Shown piece after piece: positions 23,488-31,939 of a stretch of DNA of 64,000 nt. The stretch lies in NCBI RefSeq assembly GCF_011082085.1, contig NZ_CP041063.1, positions 1,550,001-1,614,000 of the forward strand. Reading direction: 5' to 3'. The translations under genes and the position numbers were made by a program. The notes beneath the pieces were generated by a model. It was not told the DNA's origin, searched no databases, and saw only the letters and a program-made list of their open reading frames with translations. How positions within the stretch are numbered: position 1 is the first letter of the stretch; each line of letters opens with the position of its first letter. Origin of the DNA: Bacillus sp. Cs-700 (GTDB lineage Bacteria > Bacillota > Bacilli > Bacillales > Guptibacillaceae).

Positions 23488-25308
23488 TTATTGTTGAAGT
23501 TGTAACTTTTTATAGTGTGAAAGCGCAAGTAGTGGCCATATCACTTCATAACTATGATATCTGATATAAAACCCTCCTGGTAATCCCGCCCCTGTTGGAT
23601 ACGTGCGTTCTTCCATATCAAATGATTTCTTGAGAAGGTAATCCACACCTCTATTTAATGAATCACCTGTTTCTTTACAAACGGATAAAGCATCAACGGC
23701 CCATGCTGTTTGTGATGGTGTGCTAACGTGTAAAGGCACGAATTTCTGTTGACTATCACTTTGACACGACTCTCCCCATCCTCCATCATTTCTCTGTATC
23801 TTCTTAAGAAACTGTATTCCTTTTCGAACAGGAGTAAAATCAGAAGGATAGCCAGCTGCCTTTAAAGCCGTTAACGCTGCCCATGTACCATAAATGTAGC
23901 AAATCCCCCATCTACCTCTCCAAGAACCATCGCTCTCTTGATTCTGAATCAACCAGTTTGTTCCCTTTCTAATGGAAGGATGATTACGGTTTAGTTCAGC
24001 ATAGTTACATAAAAACTCAACGGTTCTACCAGTTAAATCCGCCGATGAATCATCTGGAAAAGATGACCTTGCCCCGTCAATGGGTAAATCTTTTAATAGA
24101 AAAGCCTGACGATCCGGTTCGAAAGCTGGCCAACCTCCATCCTGATTTTGCATGGCTAGGAGCCAACTGACGCCGTCATGCCAACGGCTGGACTCATTTT
24201 TCATATCCTTCAACGCTCTTAACGCAACAGTTGTATCGTCTACATCTGGATGAGTGGTATTACCTTCAGAAAACCCCCATCCACCAGGGGCAATACCCTC
24301 TCTTGTAACTGCCCAATCCCCATACTTTGTCTGCTGATGTCTAACTAAATAATGATTAGCCGCTCTAGTTGAAGGTTCTGCATGAACTAAACCAGCTTCT
24401 TGTAACGAATAGGAGAGAAGGGCAGTATCCCAAATTGTTGAAGGTGAATTTTGAAGATGGGAATTAGAATGACAGAGCATTCCTTTCAGGCCATTAAAGG
24501 CACGTATAATAGAAGGAGCGTGTTTTTCATATCCTAGGGCCAACATCGCATAAATCATAAAAAATGTAGCCGTTGCATAGTTCATCAATGTCCCGTCTGA
24601 TTCAATTCTTTGAAGCATGTATTGTTCCGCTTTCTTTCTTGCTTTATATAGCTGGTTTGATGGAAATTGACTTATAGCAGTCCATGCTTGTTTAATATCT
24701 TCTTTCATGGACCGATCTTCCATACTTAAATGAGTGAGATTTGGCGTCCATTTTGTTTTAATGGAGTAACGAAGGTCCTGGCATAGAAGGATTGGGGCGA
24801 AATGCGCTCTTGCATAAGAACTTAAATCATAGAAAGAAACTGGTGAAGCCTTCGGGATAAGTAGAAAAAGCATCGGAATGTGGAATAAGCGAGGCCAATT
24901 TAGATGACCGTTTAAAGCGAGAAAAATGGACGTCATCGAATCAACCCTTTCGATCCCACCCCATTTTTTAATATAGTGCTCTGCTTTTTTCATCTCACTA
25001 TGTTTACAAGTTATCATTCCAGAATACAGAAGACTTTGGTAAGCCAGAACAGTAGCGGAAAGATCCCCTCTATCGTCTTCATATAATTTCCAGTATCCTT
25101 CTTTAGATTGTTTGTATAGAAGCCTTTTCACAAGAGCATCAAGCAATGATTTCTCTGGAAGATTAAGCATACGTATCAATACAATCATCATCGCATCTGT
25201 TAATAAACTATTCTCAAAACAAAAGTGAAAGGCACCATTCCCATGTTGATTCCTTAAAGCCTCACTTAATAGACCTTCTATTTTTTCATCTACTTCTTTT
25301 TCTAGCAT
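23488..25308 (-). CDS. sqhC: Squalene-hopene / tetraprenyl-beta-curcumene cyclase
   Basis: Class II terpene cyclase at the membrane face making hopanoid- or sesquarterpene-type triterpenes. 606 aa with the protonating Asp motif DVDDTTVAL (about residues 355-363) and several QW repeats (QNQDGGWPAF, QESDGSWRGRWG, QRNDGGWGES). B. subtilis SqhC cyclises tetraprenyl-beta-curcumene, while other bacilli make hopene; no squalene or curcumene synthase lies nearby, so the substrate is open. Slightly shorter than B. subtilis SqhC (632). Single gene with ribosome site GGAGGGAG; it converges on speD. Confidence 0.93.
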   Translation of the reverse strand: MLEKEVDEKIEGLLSEALRNQHGNGAFHFCFENSLLTDAMMIVLIRMLNLPEKSLLDALVKRLLYKQSKEGYWKLYEDDRGDLSATVLAYQSLLYSGMITCKHSEMKKAEHYIKKWGGIERVDSMTSIFLALNGHLNWPRLFHIPMLFLLIPKASPVSFYDLSSYARAHFAPILLCQDLRYSIKTKWTPNLTHLSMEDRSMKEDIKQAWTAISQFPSNQLYKARKKAEQYMLQRIESDGTLMNYATATFFMIYAMLALGYEKHAPSIIRAFNGLKGMLCHSNSHLQNSPSTIWDTALLSYSLQEAGLVHAEPSTRAANHYLVRHQQTKYGDWAVTREGIAPGGWGFSEGNTTHPDVDDTTVALRALKDMKNESSRWHDGVSWLLAMQNQDGGWPAFEPDRQAFLLKDLPIDGARSSFPDDSSADLTGRTVEFLCNYAELNRNHPSIRKGTNWLIQNQESDGSWRGRWGICYIYGTWAALTALKAAGYPSDFTPVRKGIQFLKKIQRNDGGWGESCQSDSQQKFVPLHVSTPSQTAWAVDALSVCKETGDSLNRGVDYLLKKSFDMEERTYPTGAGLPGGFYIRYHSYEVIWPLLALSHYKKLQLQQ

Positions 25309-25390
25309 GGCGCTCCCTCCTCAAGTAGGCTACCGTATTGTATTCACTCTACCTTTCGAAAATTCTCACTATTAACTATTGTAAATTTTT

Positions 25391-25416
25391 TGAAACTTGT
25401 GTAAAATTCAAACGTA
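25391..25416 (+). promoter_or_regulatory. ECF-sigma-type promoter (TGAAAC-N16-CGTA)
   Basis: TGAAAC (25391-25396), exactly 16 bases, CGTA (25413-25416): a perfect match to the B. subtilis sigma-W-type ECF consensus, with start predicted about 17 bases before the following gene. A related element (TGAAAC-N17-CGTC) precedes the ECF sigma gene at 41659. Confidence 0.65.
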
Positions 25417-25439
25417 TGTAAGGAACAAGGAGGAATAGA

Positions 25440-26942
25440 ATGAAAAAAATAGGATTTCCTATTCTCACTGGTTTGATCATTTTGCTTTTCGTTTATCTTC
25501 ATCAGCTCTCCATTCTTCAAGAAAAACCGGCAACGGATTGGAGCAGGTCAGTCAATCTTGACGTAGCTGCAGAAGATAGCGAGATGTTTGTTCAACGTGA
25601 GGAAGATAGCAGCACTCTATTTTTTAGCGGTGATCCCGTTCGAAAAGTGGTCGTGAACGAACAGTTGGATACAACGACAGAAAAACTCAGCTACTCCATT
25701 CCAGACGGTTATTCGTTTTATGTTGATGATCAGCAAGCGATTTACAAGAAGAATGATGAATTAATTTACGCAACAGATGGGAAAGAAACAAGCATTTTAA
25801 AGGAAATTGAAGGAATGAACGTATCAGAAAATGGCGTAATTGCGTGGTCACGGCACACCGCATACACCATTTCACCAGAAGGAAAAGTTAAATCAGAAAT
25901 CGAACTACCTCAATACATAAAAAGCGGCACTTTAACAGAAGAAGGTTTGGCATTTCTTTATGTTCAAACGGATGATGTGAACCAGTTTCTAACACTTGAA
26001 GCAGGTAAAGACCCGGTTGTTCTATATGAGACTCCTCTTACATCAGGAGAAATTTACAGCAATCTTCAAATGATTGAACTAGATAACAAACTTACGTTCA
26101 CCTATACCATTAGTGCAACGAGACAGGGTACACGAGTTGTAAATACGTACTTTGGAGAAAGTGTTGCTGGTAAGGAAGCTGAGGTTCAGCTTTTGAAAAT
26201 CCAAAATGCGGAAACTGGTAACAGGTTTGAGAAGCCAAACTACTTTTCATTAATTGAAAAAGACGGTGCGGCCCACCTTTTGTTTAGTTCGAACGGAGAA
26301 ATCTCGCCAAAACGTTCCGTGATTAGTATCTATGAAGCATCGCAACAGGACGGTGAGTGGCTTGCCTCTCGCCGGAGTACGACAGAAGAGTTATCTATCC
26401 GTCCCATTGCAATTACCGATCAGTCTATAGTCTGGATGGATCAAGAAAAAAACGAACTCGTCTTGCACGGCGCATCAACAGATCCTACCGTTGTGAAAAG
26501 CAGTAGCTCCATCTCGAGCGATGATTTAACGTATGCCCTTTACTATACGTTCACAGCAATTGTTGGTATGTTTGCGATGTTAGCCTTCTCGTTTGGTTTT
26601 CTTATCCTTCCTGCCGTCGCATTAATGTACTTCTATTTCGCCAATACAACAGCCATTGAACAAGACAAAAAATGGGTTGAATGGACGATCATTCTTTTAT
26701 GTGTCGCCTCTCAAATTATTTTCCTTCCATCTATTCTTGATGGACCTTTTCAATATCTCGCTCCATCTTACCTAACCTTTACAGGAGCTGCATACGTCTG
26801 GCCGCTAATTATCTTTGTTGTATCTTATATGATTAGCCGCGTTGCTCAGGATCAAGAATGGACCATTATGCAGCGAACCTCCTATCAGCTTGGATTAAAT
26901 CTCGGCATGCTAATTTTCCTATTAGGACCTTATATCCTCTAA
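25440..26942 (+). CDS. Envelope protein: N-terminal anchor, large external domain, four C-terminal membrane helices
   Basis: 500 aa, family not recognised. A signal anchor at residues 5-25 is followed by about 335 mostly beta-type residues outside the cell, with repeating strand-turn patterns resembling a propeller, and then four hydrophobic helices (about 363-385, 397-415, 426-448 and 475-498). Ribosome site AAGGAGGAA, ATG 25440. The ECF-type promoter directly upstream suggests induction by cell-envelope stress. No catalytic motif is visible. It is a single gene with a strong bidirectional terminator. Confidence 0.8.
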   Translation: MKKIGFPILTGLIILLFVYLHQLSILQEKPATDWSRSVNLDVAAEDSEMFVQREEDSSTLFFSGDPVRKVVVNEQLDTTTEKLSYSIPDGYSFYVDDQQAIYKKNDELIYATDGKETSILKEIEGMNVSENGVIAWSRHTAYTISPEGKVKSEIELPQYIKSGTLTEEGLAFLYVQTDDVNQFLTLEAGKDPVVLYETPLTSGEIYSNLQMIELDNKLTFTYTISATRQGTRVVNTYFGESVAGKEAEVQLLKIQNAETGNRFEKPNYFSLIEKDGAAHLLFSSNGEISPKRSVISIYEASQQDGEWLASRRSTTEELSIRPIAITDQSIVWMDQEKNELVLHGASTDPTVVKSSSSISSDDLTYALYYTFTAIVGMFAMLAFSFGFLILPAVALMYFYFANTTAIEQDKKWVEWTIILLCVASQIIFLPSILDGPFQYLAPSYLTFTGAAYVWPLIIFVVSYMISRVAQDQEWTIMQRTSYQLGLNLGMLIFLLGPYIL

Positions 26943-26948
26943 CAAATG

Positions 26949-26986
26949 AAAAAGCATGTCCTCTGGCCAGAGGACATGCTTTTTTT
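26949..26986. terminator. Bidirectional palindromic terminator
   Basis: A perfect 36-base palindrome (26949-26984, centre CTGGCCAG) with A- and T-runs at both ends; serves the envelope protein gene and proC. The proC stop codon lies at its right edge. Confidence 0.9.
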
Positions 26987-27782
26987 ACTTTGATTGTTCT
27001 AAAGCTTTATGATTTACTGCTAGTACCGCCTTATGCAAAAGTTGACTAAATTCAGCATTTTCTAGAACTTCAAGTCCTGCAGCTGTCGCGCCGCCTGGGG
27101 TAGTGACTTGATCACGAAGGTCTCCTGCCTTCCGCCCATCTTTAAGCATCGAAGCTGAACCAAAGATCATTTGCATCACGAGCTTTCTAGATACTTCCGA
27201 TGATAAACCATAGGATTGCGCCGTCTTTTCTAACGCCTCAGCGAATTGGTAAACAAAAGCAGGTGCACTTCCCGTAACCGCTGTTAAGTCATGAATCTGT
27301 TCTTCTGTTAACTCTTCGGATTCACCAATAGCATCTAAAATGGTTTGTAGCACTTCTCGATGTTCTTCCCTTACCTCATTCCCGCAAGCAAACAGTGACA
27401 TTGACTCGCCAATATCAGCTGCAGTGTTCGGCATAATCCACGCTGTTGGAACACCTGGCAAGGAAGCTTCTAAAATAGAAGGCCCAATCCCTGCAGCTAC
27501 CGTAATCACAAATTGCTCAGTTACTTTACTAGAAAGTTCCTTGAGAACATTAGGATGAGCTGCAGGAGGCATCGCTAATATCACAACATCATGTGTCGAA
27601 ATAACCTCTTGCCATATACCTGTTTCCACGTTATACGTTTCTTTCAAATGAGCCAATCTCGTTTGATCAGACTGATTTGAAATCGTAATTTTACCAATCG
27701 TATCTGACTGCTTAAGTCCAGAAAAAATAGCCTCGGCCATTCGTCCTGCACCAATAAACAAGATATTCGGTTTCTTCAACAT
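26985..27782 (-). CDS. proC: Pyrroline-5-carboxylate reductase
   Basis: Last step of proline synthesis, reducing P5C with NAD(P)H. 265 aa: Rossmann start ILFIGAGRMAEAIFSGL, PNTAADIGESM (MPNT motif), and the C-terminal dimer/active-site block AVTGSAPAFVYQFAEAL ... DLRDQVTTPGGATAAGLEVL. Bacilli carry several paralogs (ProI, ProG, ComER), so the exact ortholog is not fixed. The genes for the first two steps (proBA) are 18 kb away. Confidence 0.93.
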   Translation of the reverse strand: MLKKPNILFIGAGRMAEAIFSGLKQSDTIGKITISNQSDQTRLAHLKETYNVETGIWQEVISTHDVVILAMPPAAHPNVLKELSSKVTEQFVITVAAGIGPSILEASLPGVPTAWIMPNTAADIGESMSLFACGNEVREEHREVLQTILDAIGESEELTEEQIHDLTAVTGSAPAFVYQFAEALEKTAQSYGLSSEVSRKLVMQMIFGSASMLKDGRKAGDLRDQVTTPGGATAAGLEVLENAEFSQLLHKAVLAVNHKALEQSK

Positions 27783-27831
27783 AATCCCTCCTCAATTTCC
27801 TTCTTAACTATATCAAAAGGTGTCTAAATAG

Positions 27832-27858
27832 AAAAACACCGGCTGATCGCCGGCGTTT
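27832..27858 (-). terminator. Terminator of the ba3 oxidase operon
   Basis: AACGCCGGC / GCCGGTGTT stem (one G-U) with a five-base loop and five T in the oxidase direction, overlapping the end of the last gene. Confidence 0.85.
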
Positions 27859-29503
27859 ACCAGAACTTATATCCAGGAGAACCTGGGGGAGCGTGTTCAA
27901 TCATATGAATGACTGGTACGGTATAAGCTACAAGGATAAGCACAGTTGCGATGCCAAGCCACAGCCGCCAATTTTCTAAAATGACTGGTGTTTTTTCGGC
28001 CGCCTCCGCCACTTCTCCAATCGGAAAGTCTTCTTTGCCTTTTGGAGCGAAAAAAGCAAGATCAGTAATAATATACATTAAGAGTAAAATAGCAATAAAA
28101 AGAATGGAACCACCCACCGCCATTGTTACTTCATAAGGAATCCACCCTAATGCATCAGGATGCTCCTGGTATGTCGTATAAGCTGTTCGTCTCGGTGCAC
28201 CAAGCAAGCCAACTGTATGCATAGCCCCTGACATAAAGAACATGCCAATCGCCCATAGGATCGTTTGTAGATTTGCCATTTGATGCATTCTTCCTGTTAA
28301 TACGCGACCGGTAAGATGTGGGATAAGCCAATAGGCTATTCCAAAAAACGTAAGCGCCACACTCGAAGCAACAGTAAGATGGAAATGCCCTGTAACCCAC
28401 AACGTATTATGAACAATCTGGTTCATTTGGTTACTAGCATTAATGATTCCTCCCGCACCTGCAGGAATGAAGATGAGCATACCAACCATCGGTGCAAAGA
28501 ATCTTGCATCCTTCCATGGTAATGCACGAAACCAACCAAATAATCCTTTTGCTCCTTTTTTTCGTCCTGCTATTTCAAAACTAGCAAACAGTGAGAAGGC
28601 AGTCATCAGAGAAGGAACGATAACCATGAACGTTAACACAACCTGTAAATACTTCCAAAACGGAGAGATTCCTGATTCGAGTAACTGATGATGGAAGCCT
28701 ACAGGAATAGAAAACAGTAAGAAGAGCACGAAAGATAAACGAGCTAAAGAGTCACTGAAAATTTTCCCACCAATAATTTCTGGAATAATGACATACCAGC
28801 ACACATAGGCAGGTAAAAGCCAGAAGTACACGAGCGGGTGACCAAAATACCAGAAAAGCGTTCGACTTAGTAGAATGTTAATTTCATCAACCCATCCAAA
28901 TGACCACGGAATGAATTGAAAGATTACGGAAACGGCGACACCAATCGTAGCGACAAACCACAAAACCATTGTCATAACAGCCATAAAGCTGAACAAAGGA
29001 GATATCTTTTTATGAGTTACCTTTTTCCAAATGTAATATTGATGACACATCGCGCCGCCCGCTAACCAGGTACCAACAATAAATAACGTAAGACCAATAT
29101 AGAACCACGGGGAAGCTTTTAAAGGGGCATAAAAGGTATAAAGAACCGTACCTTCATTTAAAAGAACCATCACTGTTGTAAGCGCCGTTCCAATTGTCAT
29201 TACAATGTAACCAAGCCATCCCATCCGGTAAGGTTGGTCATAGAATTTCCCCATTGTTCTACTCATGCCGGCATAGAAAAAACCAATAATAAAATAAGTT
29301 GTAAATACAAGTGCAAGTAAAATACCATGAGCGGTTAACAGCTGATAATAACCTATCCCTGCTGGAAGTTGGATCGTCCCACTTCTAACAAGTGTTTGTA
29401 AAAGTCCTGCAATCCCACCTAATAGGACGGCTGCAAAAGCGATATACAAATGAGCCATACTAAGCTTTGCATCATATCGATCAACTACTAATTCGTTCTT
29501 CAT
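27857..29503 (-). CDS. cbaA: ba3-type cytochrome c oxidase subunit I
   Basis: Catalytic subunit of a B-family heme-copper oxidase, which reduces oxygen and pumps protons. 548 aa from ATG 29503, which overlaps the subunit II stop (ATGA) and lies behind GGAGGTGA; the longer frame to 29551 is not used. About 13 helices; visible are the low-spin heme His in YYQLLTAHGILLALVF, the CuB region WYFGHPLVYFWLLPAY (His, and Tyr in the cross-link position) and heme/CuB histidines in TGHFHLTVASSVALTF. The sequence pattern and tiny partner subunit are those of ba3 oxidases rather than aa3. High-affinity oxidases of this class suit low oxygen. Confidence 0.95.
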   Translation of the reverse strand: MKNELVVDRYDAKLSMAHLYIAFAAVLLGGIAGLLQTLVRSGTIQLPAGIGYYQLLTAHGILLALVFTTYFIIGFFYAGMSRTMGKFYDQPYRMGWLGYIVMTIGTALTTVMVLLNEGTVLYTFYAPLKASPWFYIGLTLFIVGTWLAGGAMCHQYYIWKKVTHKKISPLFSFMAVMTMVLWFVATIGVAVSVIFQFIPWSFGWVDEINILLSRTLFWYFGHPLVYFWLLPAYVCWYVIIPEIIGGKIFSDSLARLSFVLFLLFSIPVGFHHQLLESGISPFWKYLQVVLTFMVIVPSLMTAFSLFASFEIAGRKKGAKGLFGWFRALPWKDARFFAPMVGMLIFIPAGAGGIINASNQMNQIVHNTLWVTGHFHLTVASSVALTFFGIAYWLIPHLTGRVLTGRMHQMANLQTILWAIGMFFMSGAMHTVGLLGAPRRTAYTTYQEHPDALGWIPYEVTMAVGGSILFIAILLLMYIITDLAFFAPKGKEDFPIGEVAEAAEKTPVILENWRLWLGIATVLILVAYTVPVIHMIEHAPPGSPGYKFW

Positions 29504-29973
29504 TTTATCACCTCCAGTGGCACACCCATGGCCTGGTGACCAACTCCACAATATTCATTACATAAAATGAGAAACTGCCCTGCTTCATCAAACGTATGAG
29601 TAATGGTATTGATATGACCTGGTGTAATCATCATATTCACATTCGTTTTCGGAATTTGAAATCCATGTACCACATCTTTACTCGTTACTTTAAAATGGAC
29701 AGTTGCCCCTTCAGGTATTTTTATTTCATCTTTCGATTGAAATGTGAATGCTTGAGCAACTAGAACCAATTCATATTCATTCTCACCTATCTTTTTTAAG
29801 CCTGGATCATCGAAAGGTGCCGTTAAATCGACTTGAGTTGGATCAAGAATCTCATTATCACTTGGCGGTGTATGACCCATTGCGAAAGCGTTCACACCAA
29901 TTACCAATAAAAAAAGAATCAGTGCTCCACTTCCAATCATGAGCCACAGCCTTTCTAATTTATGCATGTGCAT
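29500..29973 (-). CDS. cbaB: ba3-type cytochrome c oxidase subunit II
   Basis: Accepts electrons from cytochrome c at the CuA centre. 157 aa: one N-terminal membrane anchor (about residues 9-30), then the cupredoxin domain with first ligand His in DVVHGFQIP and the CuA loop CNEYCGVGHQAM with both cysteines, His and Met. Ribosome site GGGGGAAG. Start ATG 29973, alternative ATG 29967. Lies between the 52-aa subunit and subunit I in one operon. Confidence 0.95.
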   Translation of the reverse strand: MHMHKLERLWLMIGSGALILFLLVIGVNAFAMGHTPPSDNEILDPTQVDLTAPFDDPGLKKIGENEYELVLVAQAFTFQSKDEIKIPEGATVHFKVTSKDVVHGFQIPKTNVNMMITPGHINTITHTFDEAGQFLILCNEYCGVGHQAMGVPLEVIK

Positions 29974-29988
29974 GCTACTTCCCCCTCT

Positions 29989-30147
29989 CTAAAGACGAAC
30001 CATATATAGCCAGTAGACGCTAAACCAGGACAGGACAATAAAACCCCCAAGCAACATGACAGCAATCATCGTTCCTTTCAAGTTTGGTCCTTCCTTTGTC
30101 GTAACGACTTTTCGCACCGTTTCTTTTTTCTCCTCAAGAACCCCCAT
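29989..30147 (-). CDS. ba3 oxidase small subunit (subunit 2A type)
   Basis: 52 aa: charged N-terminus (MGVLEEKKETVRKV), then a single membrane helix (about residues 26-48, MIAVMLLGGFIVLSWFSVYW). Very strong ribosome site AAAGGAGGAGG. It ends 15 bases before subunit II. In Thermus and Bacillus ba3 oxidases a one-helix subunit IIa fills the space of the first helix of ordinary subunit II; size, position and topology match. First gene of the operon and directly under the Fnr-box promoter. Confidence 0.85.
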   Translation of the reverse strand: MGVLEEKKETVRKVVTTKEGPNLKGTMIAVMLLGGFIVLSWFSVYWLYMVRL

Positions 30148-30181
30148 TGTTCCTCCTCCTTTGTATGCTCGGTATAGGTTT

Positions 30182-30224
30182 AGTTTAGGAGAATAAAAGG
30201 GTTCGTTCTGTGACTTTACTCACA
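30182..30224 (-). promoter_or_regulatory. Fnr-dependent promoter of the ba3 oxidase operon
   Basis: TGTGACTTTACTCACA (30209-30224) is a perfect Fnr/CRP palindrome (TGTGA-N6-TCACA). In the oxidase direction a TAAACT -10 (30182-30187) follows after 21 bases, which centres the box at about -41.5, the class II activator position. No good -35 is present, as expected for an activated promoter. Confidence 0.75.
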
Positions 30225-30301
30225 AAACTACGTGCTGTTTTGGGTTTCGCTAAAAAAAAATTGAAATTGGATAATATAGGTTTTTTTAGCCAATAAACCT
30301 C

Positions 30302-30336
30302 AAAAAAAGTTCAGGACATTTGCTCCTGAACTTTTT
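30302..30336 (-). terminator. Terminator of fnr
   Basis: AAAAAGTTCAGGA / TCCTGAACTTTTT 13-base stem with a seven-base loop, T-run on the fnr side. Confidence 0.9.
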
Positions 30337-31060
30337 ATAACCGACATATGTTTTTAGGACAGCCTTCACAATGACATATTGCTTTTAGCTGTTTAAGATC
30401 TTTAATCATGATGGTGCCATTTTCGTAAGCAATGATGTGATCCTTCTTTAATTGATTTAACATGCGATTGACCGTTTCGCGCGTGGCGCCAATTAAATCA
30501 GCAATTTCCGTATTCGTAAACTTTGTAGTCATTCGAATGGTATCCCCTTCTTCAATACCGTATGTGTTTGCGATTCGAATCAATGTTGAGGCAAGAGCTC
30601 CGTGCTTTCCAAAAAACATTAAATCACGCAGTTTCGTTTGCGTAAAACGCTGCATATACCCCATCCATTTCATAAATTCAACCGCCAGATCACCGTTTTG
30701 CCAGAGGATTGTTTCAAGGTCTTTTTGTTGAATGACGCCAAGACTGCAATCCGTCATGGCTTCTGCACTAAAGCTATTAAGAACGTGGCTATCATCTCCA
30801 ATTTCCCCAAAAAGATCGCCTGCCTGAAAGTGGTAGAGAACGAGGTCCTTACCCTCATCTGAACTTTTCGTAAGTTTCACTGCTCCGCTTTTTAAATAAT
30901 ATAGATGATTGCAGTCGTTTCCTTCCCAGTAGATCTTTTCACCACGTTTCACCTGCTGTTCATACATTAACTCTTCTAATTTCACAAAATTTTGATTAGA
31001 AAAAGACTGAGTATTGTAACTTCCATTATTCATCATCGCAACTGGACATGTAACCTTCAT
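30335..31060 (-). CDS. fnr: Oxygen-sensing Crp/Fnr-family regulator
   Basis: Activates low-oxygen genes by binding TGTGA-N6-TCACA. 241 aa from ATG 31060, preceded by AGGAGGG (the frame continues to 31108, but the ribosome site lies inside that extension). Cyclic-nucleotide-binding fold at about residues 30-140, helix-turn-helix NTEIADLIGATRETVNRML (about 187-205), and a C-terminal Cys cluster at Cys229, Cys231, Cys234 and Cys239. The C-terminal position is typical of Bacillus Fnr, where three Cys and an Asp hold the 4Fe-4S cluster. The gene has an Fnr box in its own promoter and lies upstream of the oxidase operon. Confidence 0.92.
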   Translation of the reverse strand: MKVTCPVAMMNNGSYNTQSFSNQNFVKLEELMYEQQVKRGEKIYWEGNDCNHLYYLKSGAVKLTKSSDEGKDLVLYHFQAGDLFGEIGDDSHVLNSFSAEAMTDCSLGVIQQKDLETILWQNGDLAVEFMKWMGYMQRFTQTKLRDLMFFGKHGALASTLIRIANTYGIEEGDTIRMTTKFTNTEIADLIGATRETVNRMLNQLKKDHIIAYENGTIMIKDLKQLKAICHCEGCPKNICRL

Positions 31061-31093
31061 CGATTTCCCTCCTAGAACCCTTCTGTTGCTTTC

Positions 31094-31136
31094 ATTATAT
31101 GAGTTCACTTCTCATTCAGGTGTGATAAACATCACA
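31094..31136 (-). promoter_or_regulatory. Autoregulatory Fnr-box promoter of fnr
   Basis: TGTGATAAACATCACA (31121-31136) followed in the fnr direction by TATAAT (31094-31099) with the same 21-base spacing as at the oxidase promoter. Predicts activation of fnr by its own product. Confidence 0.8.
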
Positions 31137-31235
31137 TCTCGCCCATTTTATTTAAAAAGATGTGACATTCCTTACAGTCTACTTTTCAAATACCGGTTAC
31201 ATTTAAACTAACAAACGAATTGGAAGGTGAAGAGC

Positions 31236-31769
31236 ATGCTAACAGGAGTTATTTTAGCCGGGGGGCCAAATGATTATGTCTACGGTCGCCACAGATCCCT
31301 TCTACCACATCATGGTGAAACGCTTATTCAGTTTCAGATTAAAGAAATGCGTAAAATTGTTGATGAAATGATTGTTGTAACGAATACACCTAGAGACTTA
31401 CTTCCCTTCGTGCCACCAGATACACGCATCATTACAGATTTTTTTCAAAACAAAGGTCCTCTAGGTGGTTTACATGCCGGGATTTCACTCGCTAGGACGG
31501 ATGTCGTATGGGTCATCGAATCAGATAATCTTGCCCCGTCTACTCGCATCGCAAGTAGATTGATAAAGAACGTATTGAAATTTGATGTAGAAGGTGCTCT
31601 TCCTGTTTTTAATGGGGTTCTAAAACCATTTGAAGGAGTTTATAGGACAAACACAAAAACACGCCTAACAGATTTGCTTCAAGCAGAAAATACCACCACT
31701 TCCACTTTTCTAAAAAGCATTAATACTTCTTCAGTAATCATTCAACCTGATATGCTCTCCCTCAAATAG
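31236..31769 (+). CDS. MobA-like NTP transferase, divergent from fnr
   Basis: 177 aa nucleotidyltransferase fold, nearest to molybdenum cofactor guanylyltransferase MobA. The opening GVILAGGPNDYVYGRHRSLL keeps LAGG but lacks the usual SxRMGxDK pattern: the catalytic lysine position reads Arg. GPLGGLHAGIS and WVIESDNLAP (normally a D-x-P/D metal site) are kept in altered form. It may be a moco enzyme with drifted motif or a different sugar/nucleotide transferase. Start ATG 31236 behind GGAAGGTGA; GTG 31227 lies too close. Neighbouring fnr fits a role in anaerobic metabolism, but no other moco gene is in view. Confidence 0.7.
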   Translation: MLTGVILAGGPNDYVYGRHRSLLPHHGETLIQFQIKEMRKIVDEMIVVTNTPRDLLPFVPPDTRIITDFFQNKGPLGGLHAGISLARTDVVWVIESDNLAPSTRIASRLIKNVLKFDVEGALPVFNGVLKPFEGVYRTNTKTRLTDLLQAENTTTSTFLKSINTSSVIIQPDMLSLK

Positions 31770-31796
31770 ACATGGTGAATTCACCATGTCTATTTG
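31763..31796. terminator. Perfect palindrome at the end of the MobA-like gene
   Basis: 34-base perfect palindrome (centre GGTGAATTCACC) that includes the stop codon. It lacks a T-run on either side, so it is either a weak terminator or a binding site. Confidence 0.5.
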
Positions 31797-31939
31797 AATC
31801 GATCCTTTCTCTTTTTCAATGACCCCTTTACACAAAGCGAATAGTCCTTTTTTCATCCACATGCTTTTCTTATGAAAAGGTGGTACGATAGCGATGATAA
31901 CGCTTTAAGAAAACTTACATATGGATATAGGTGAAAACA

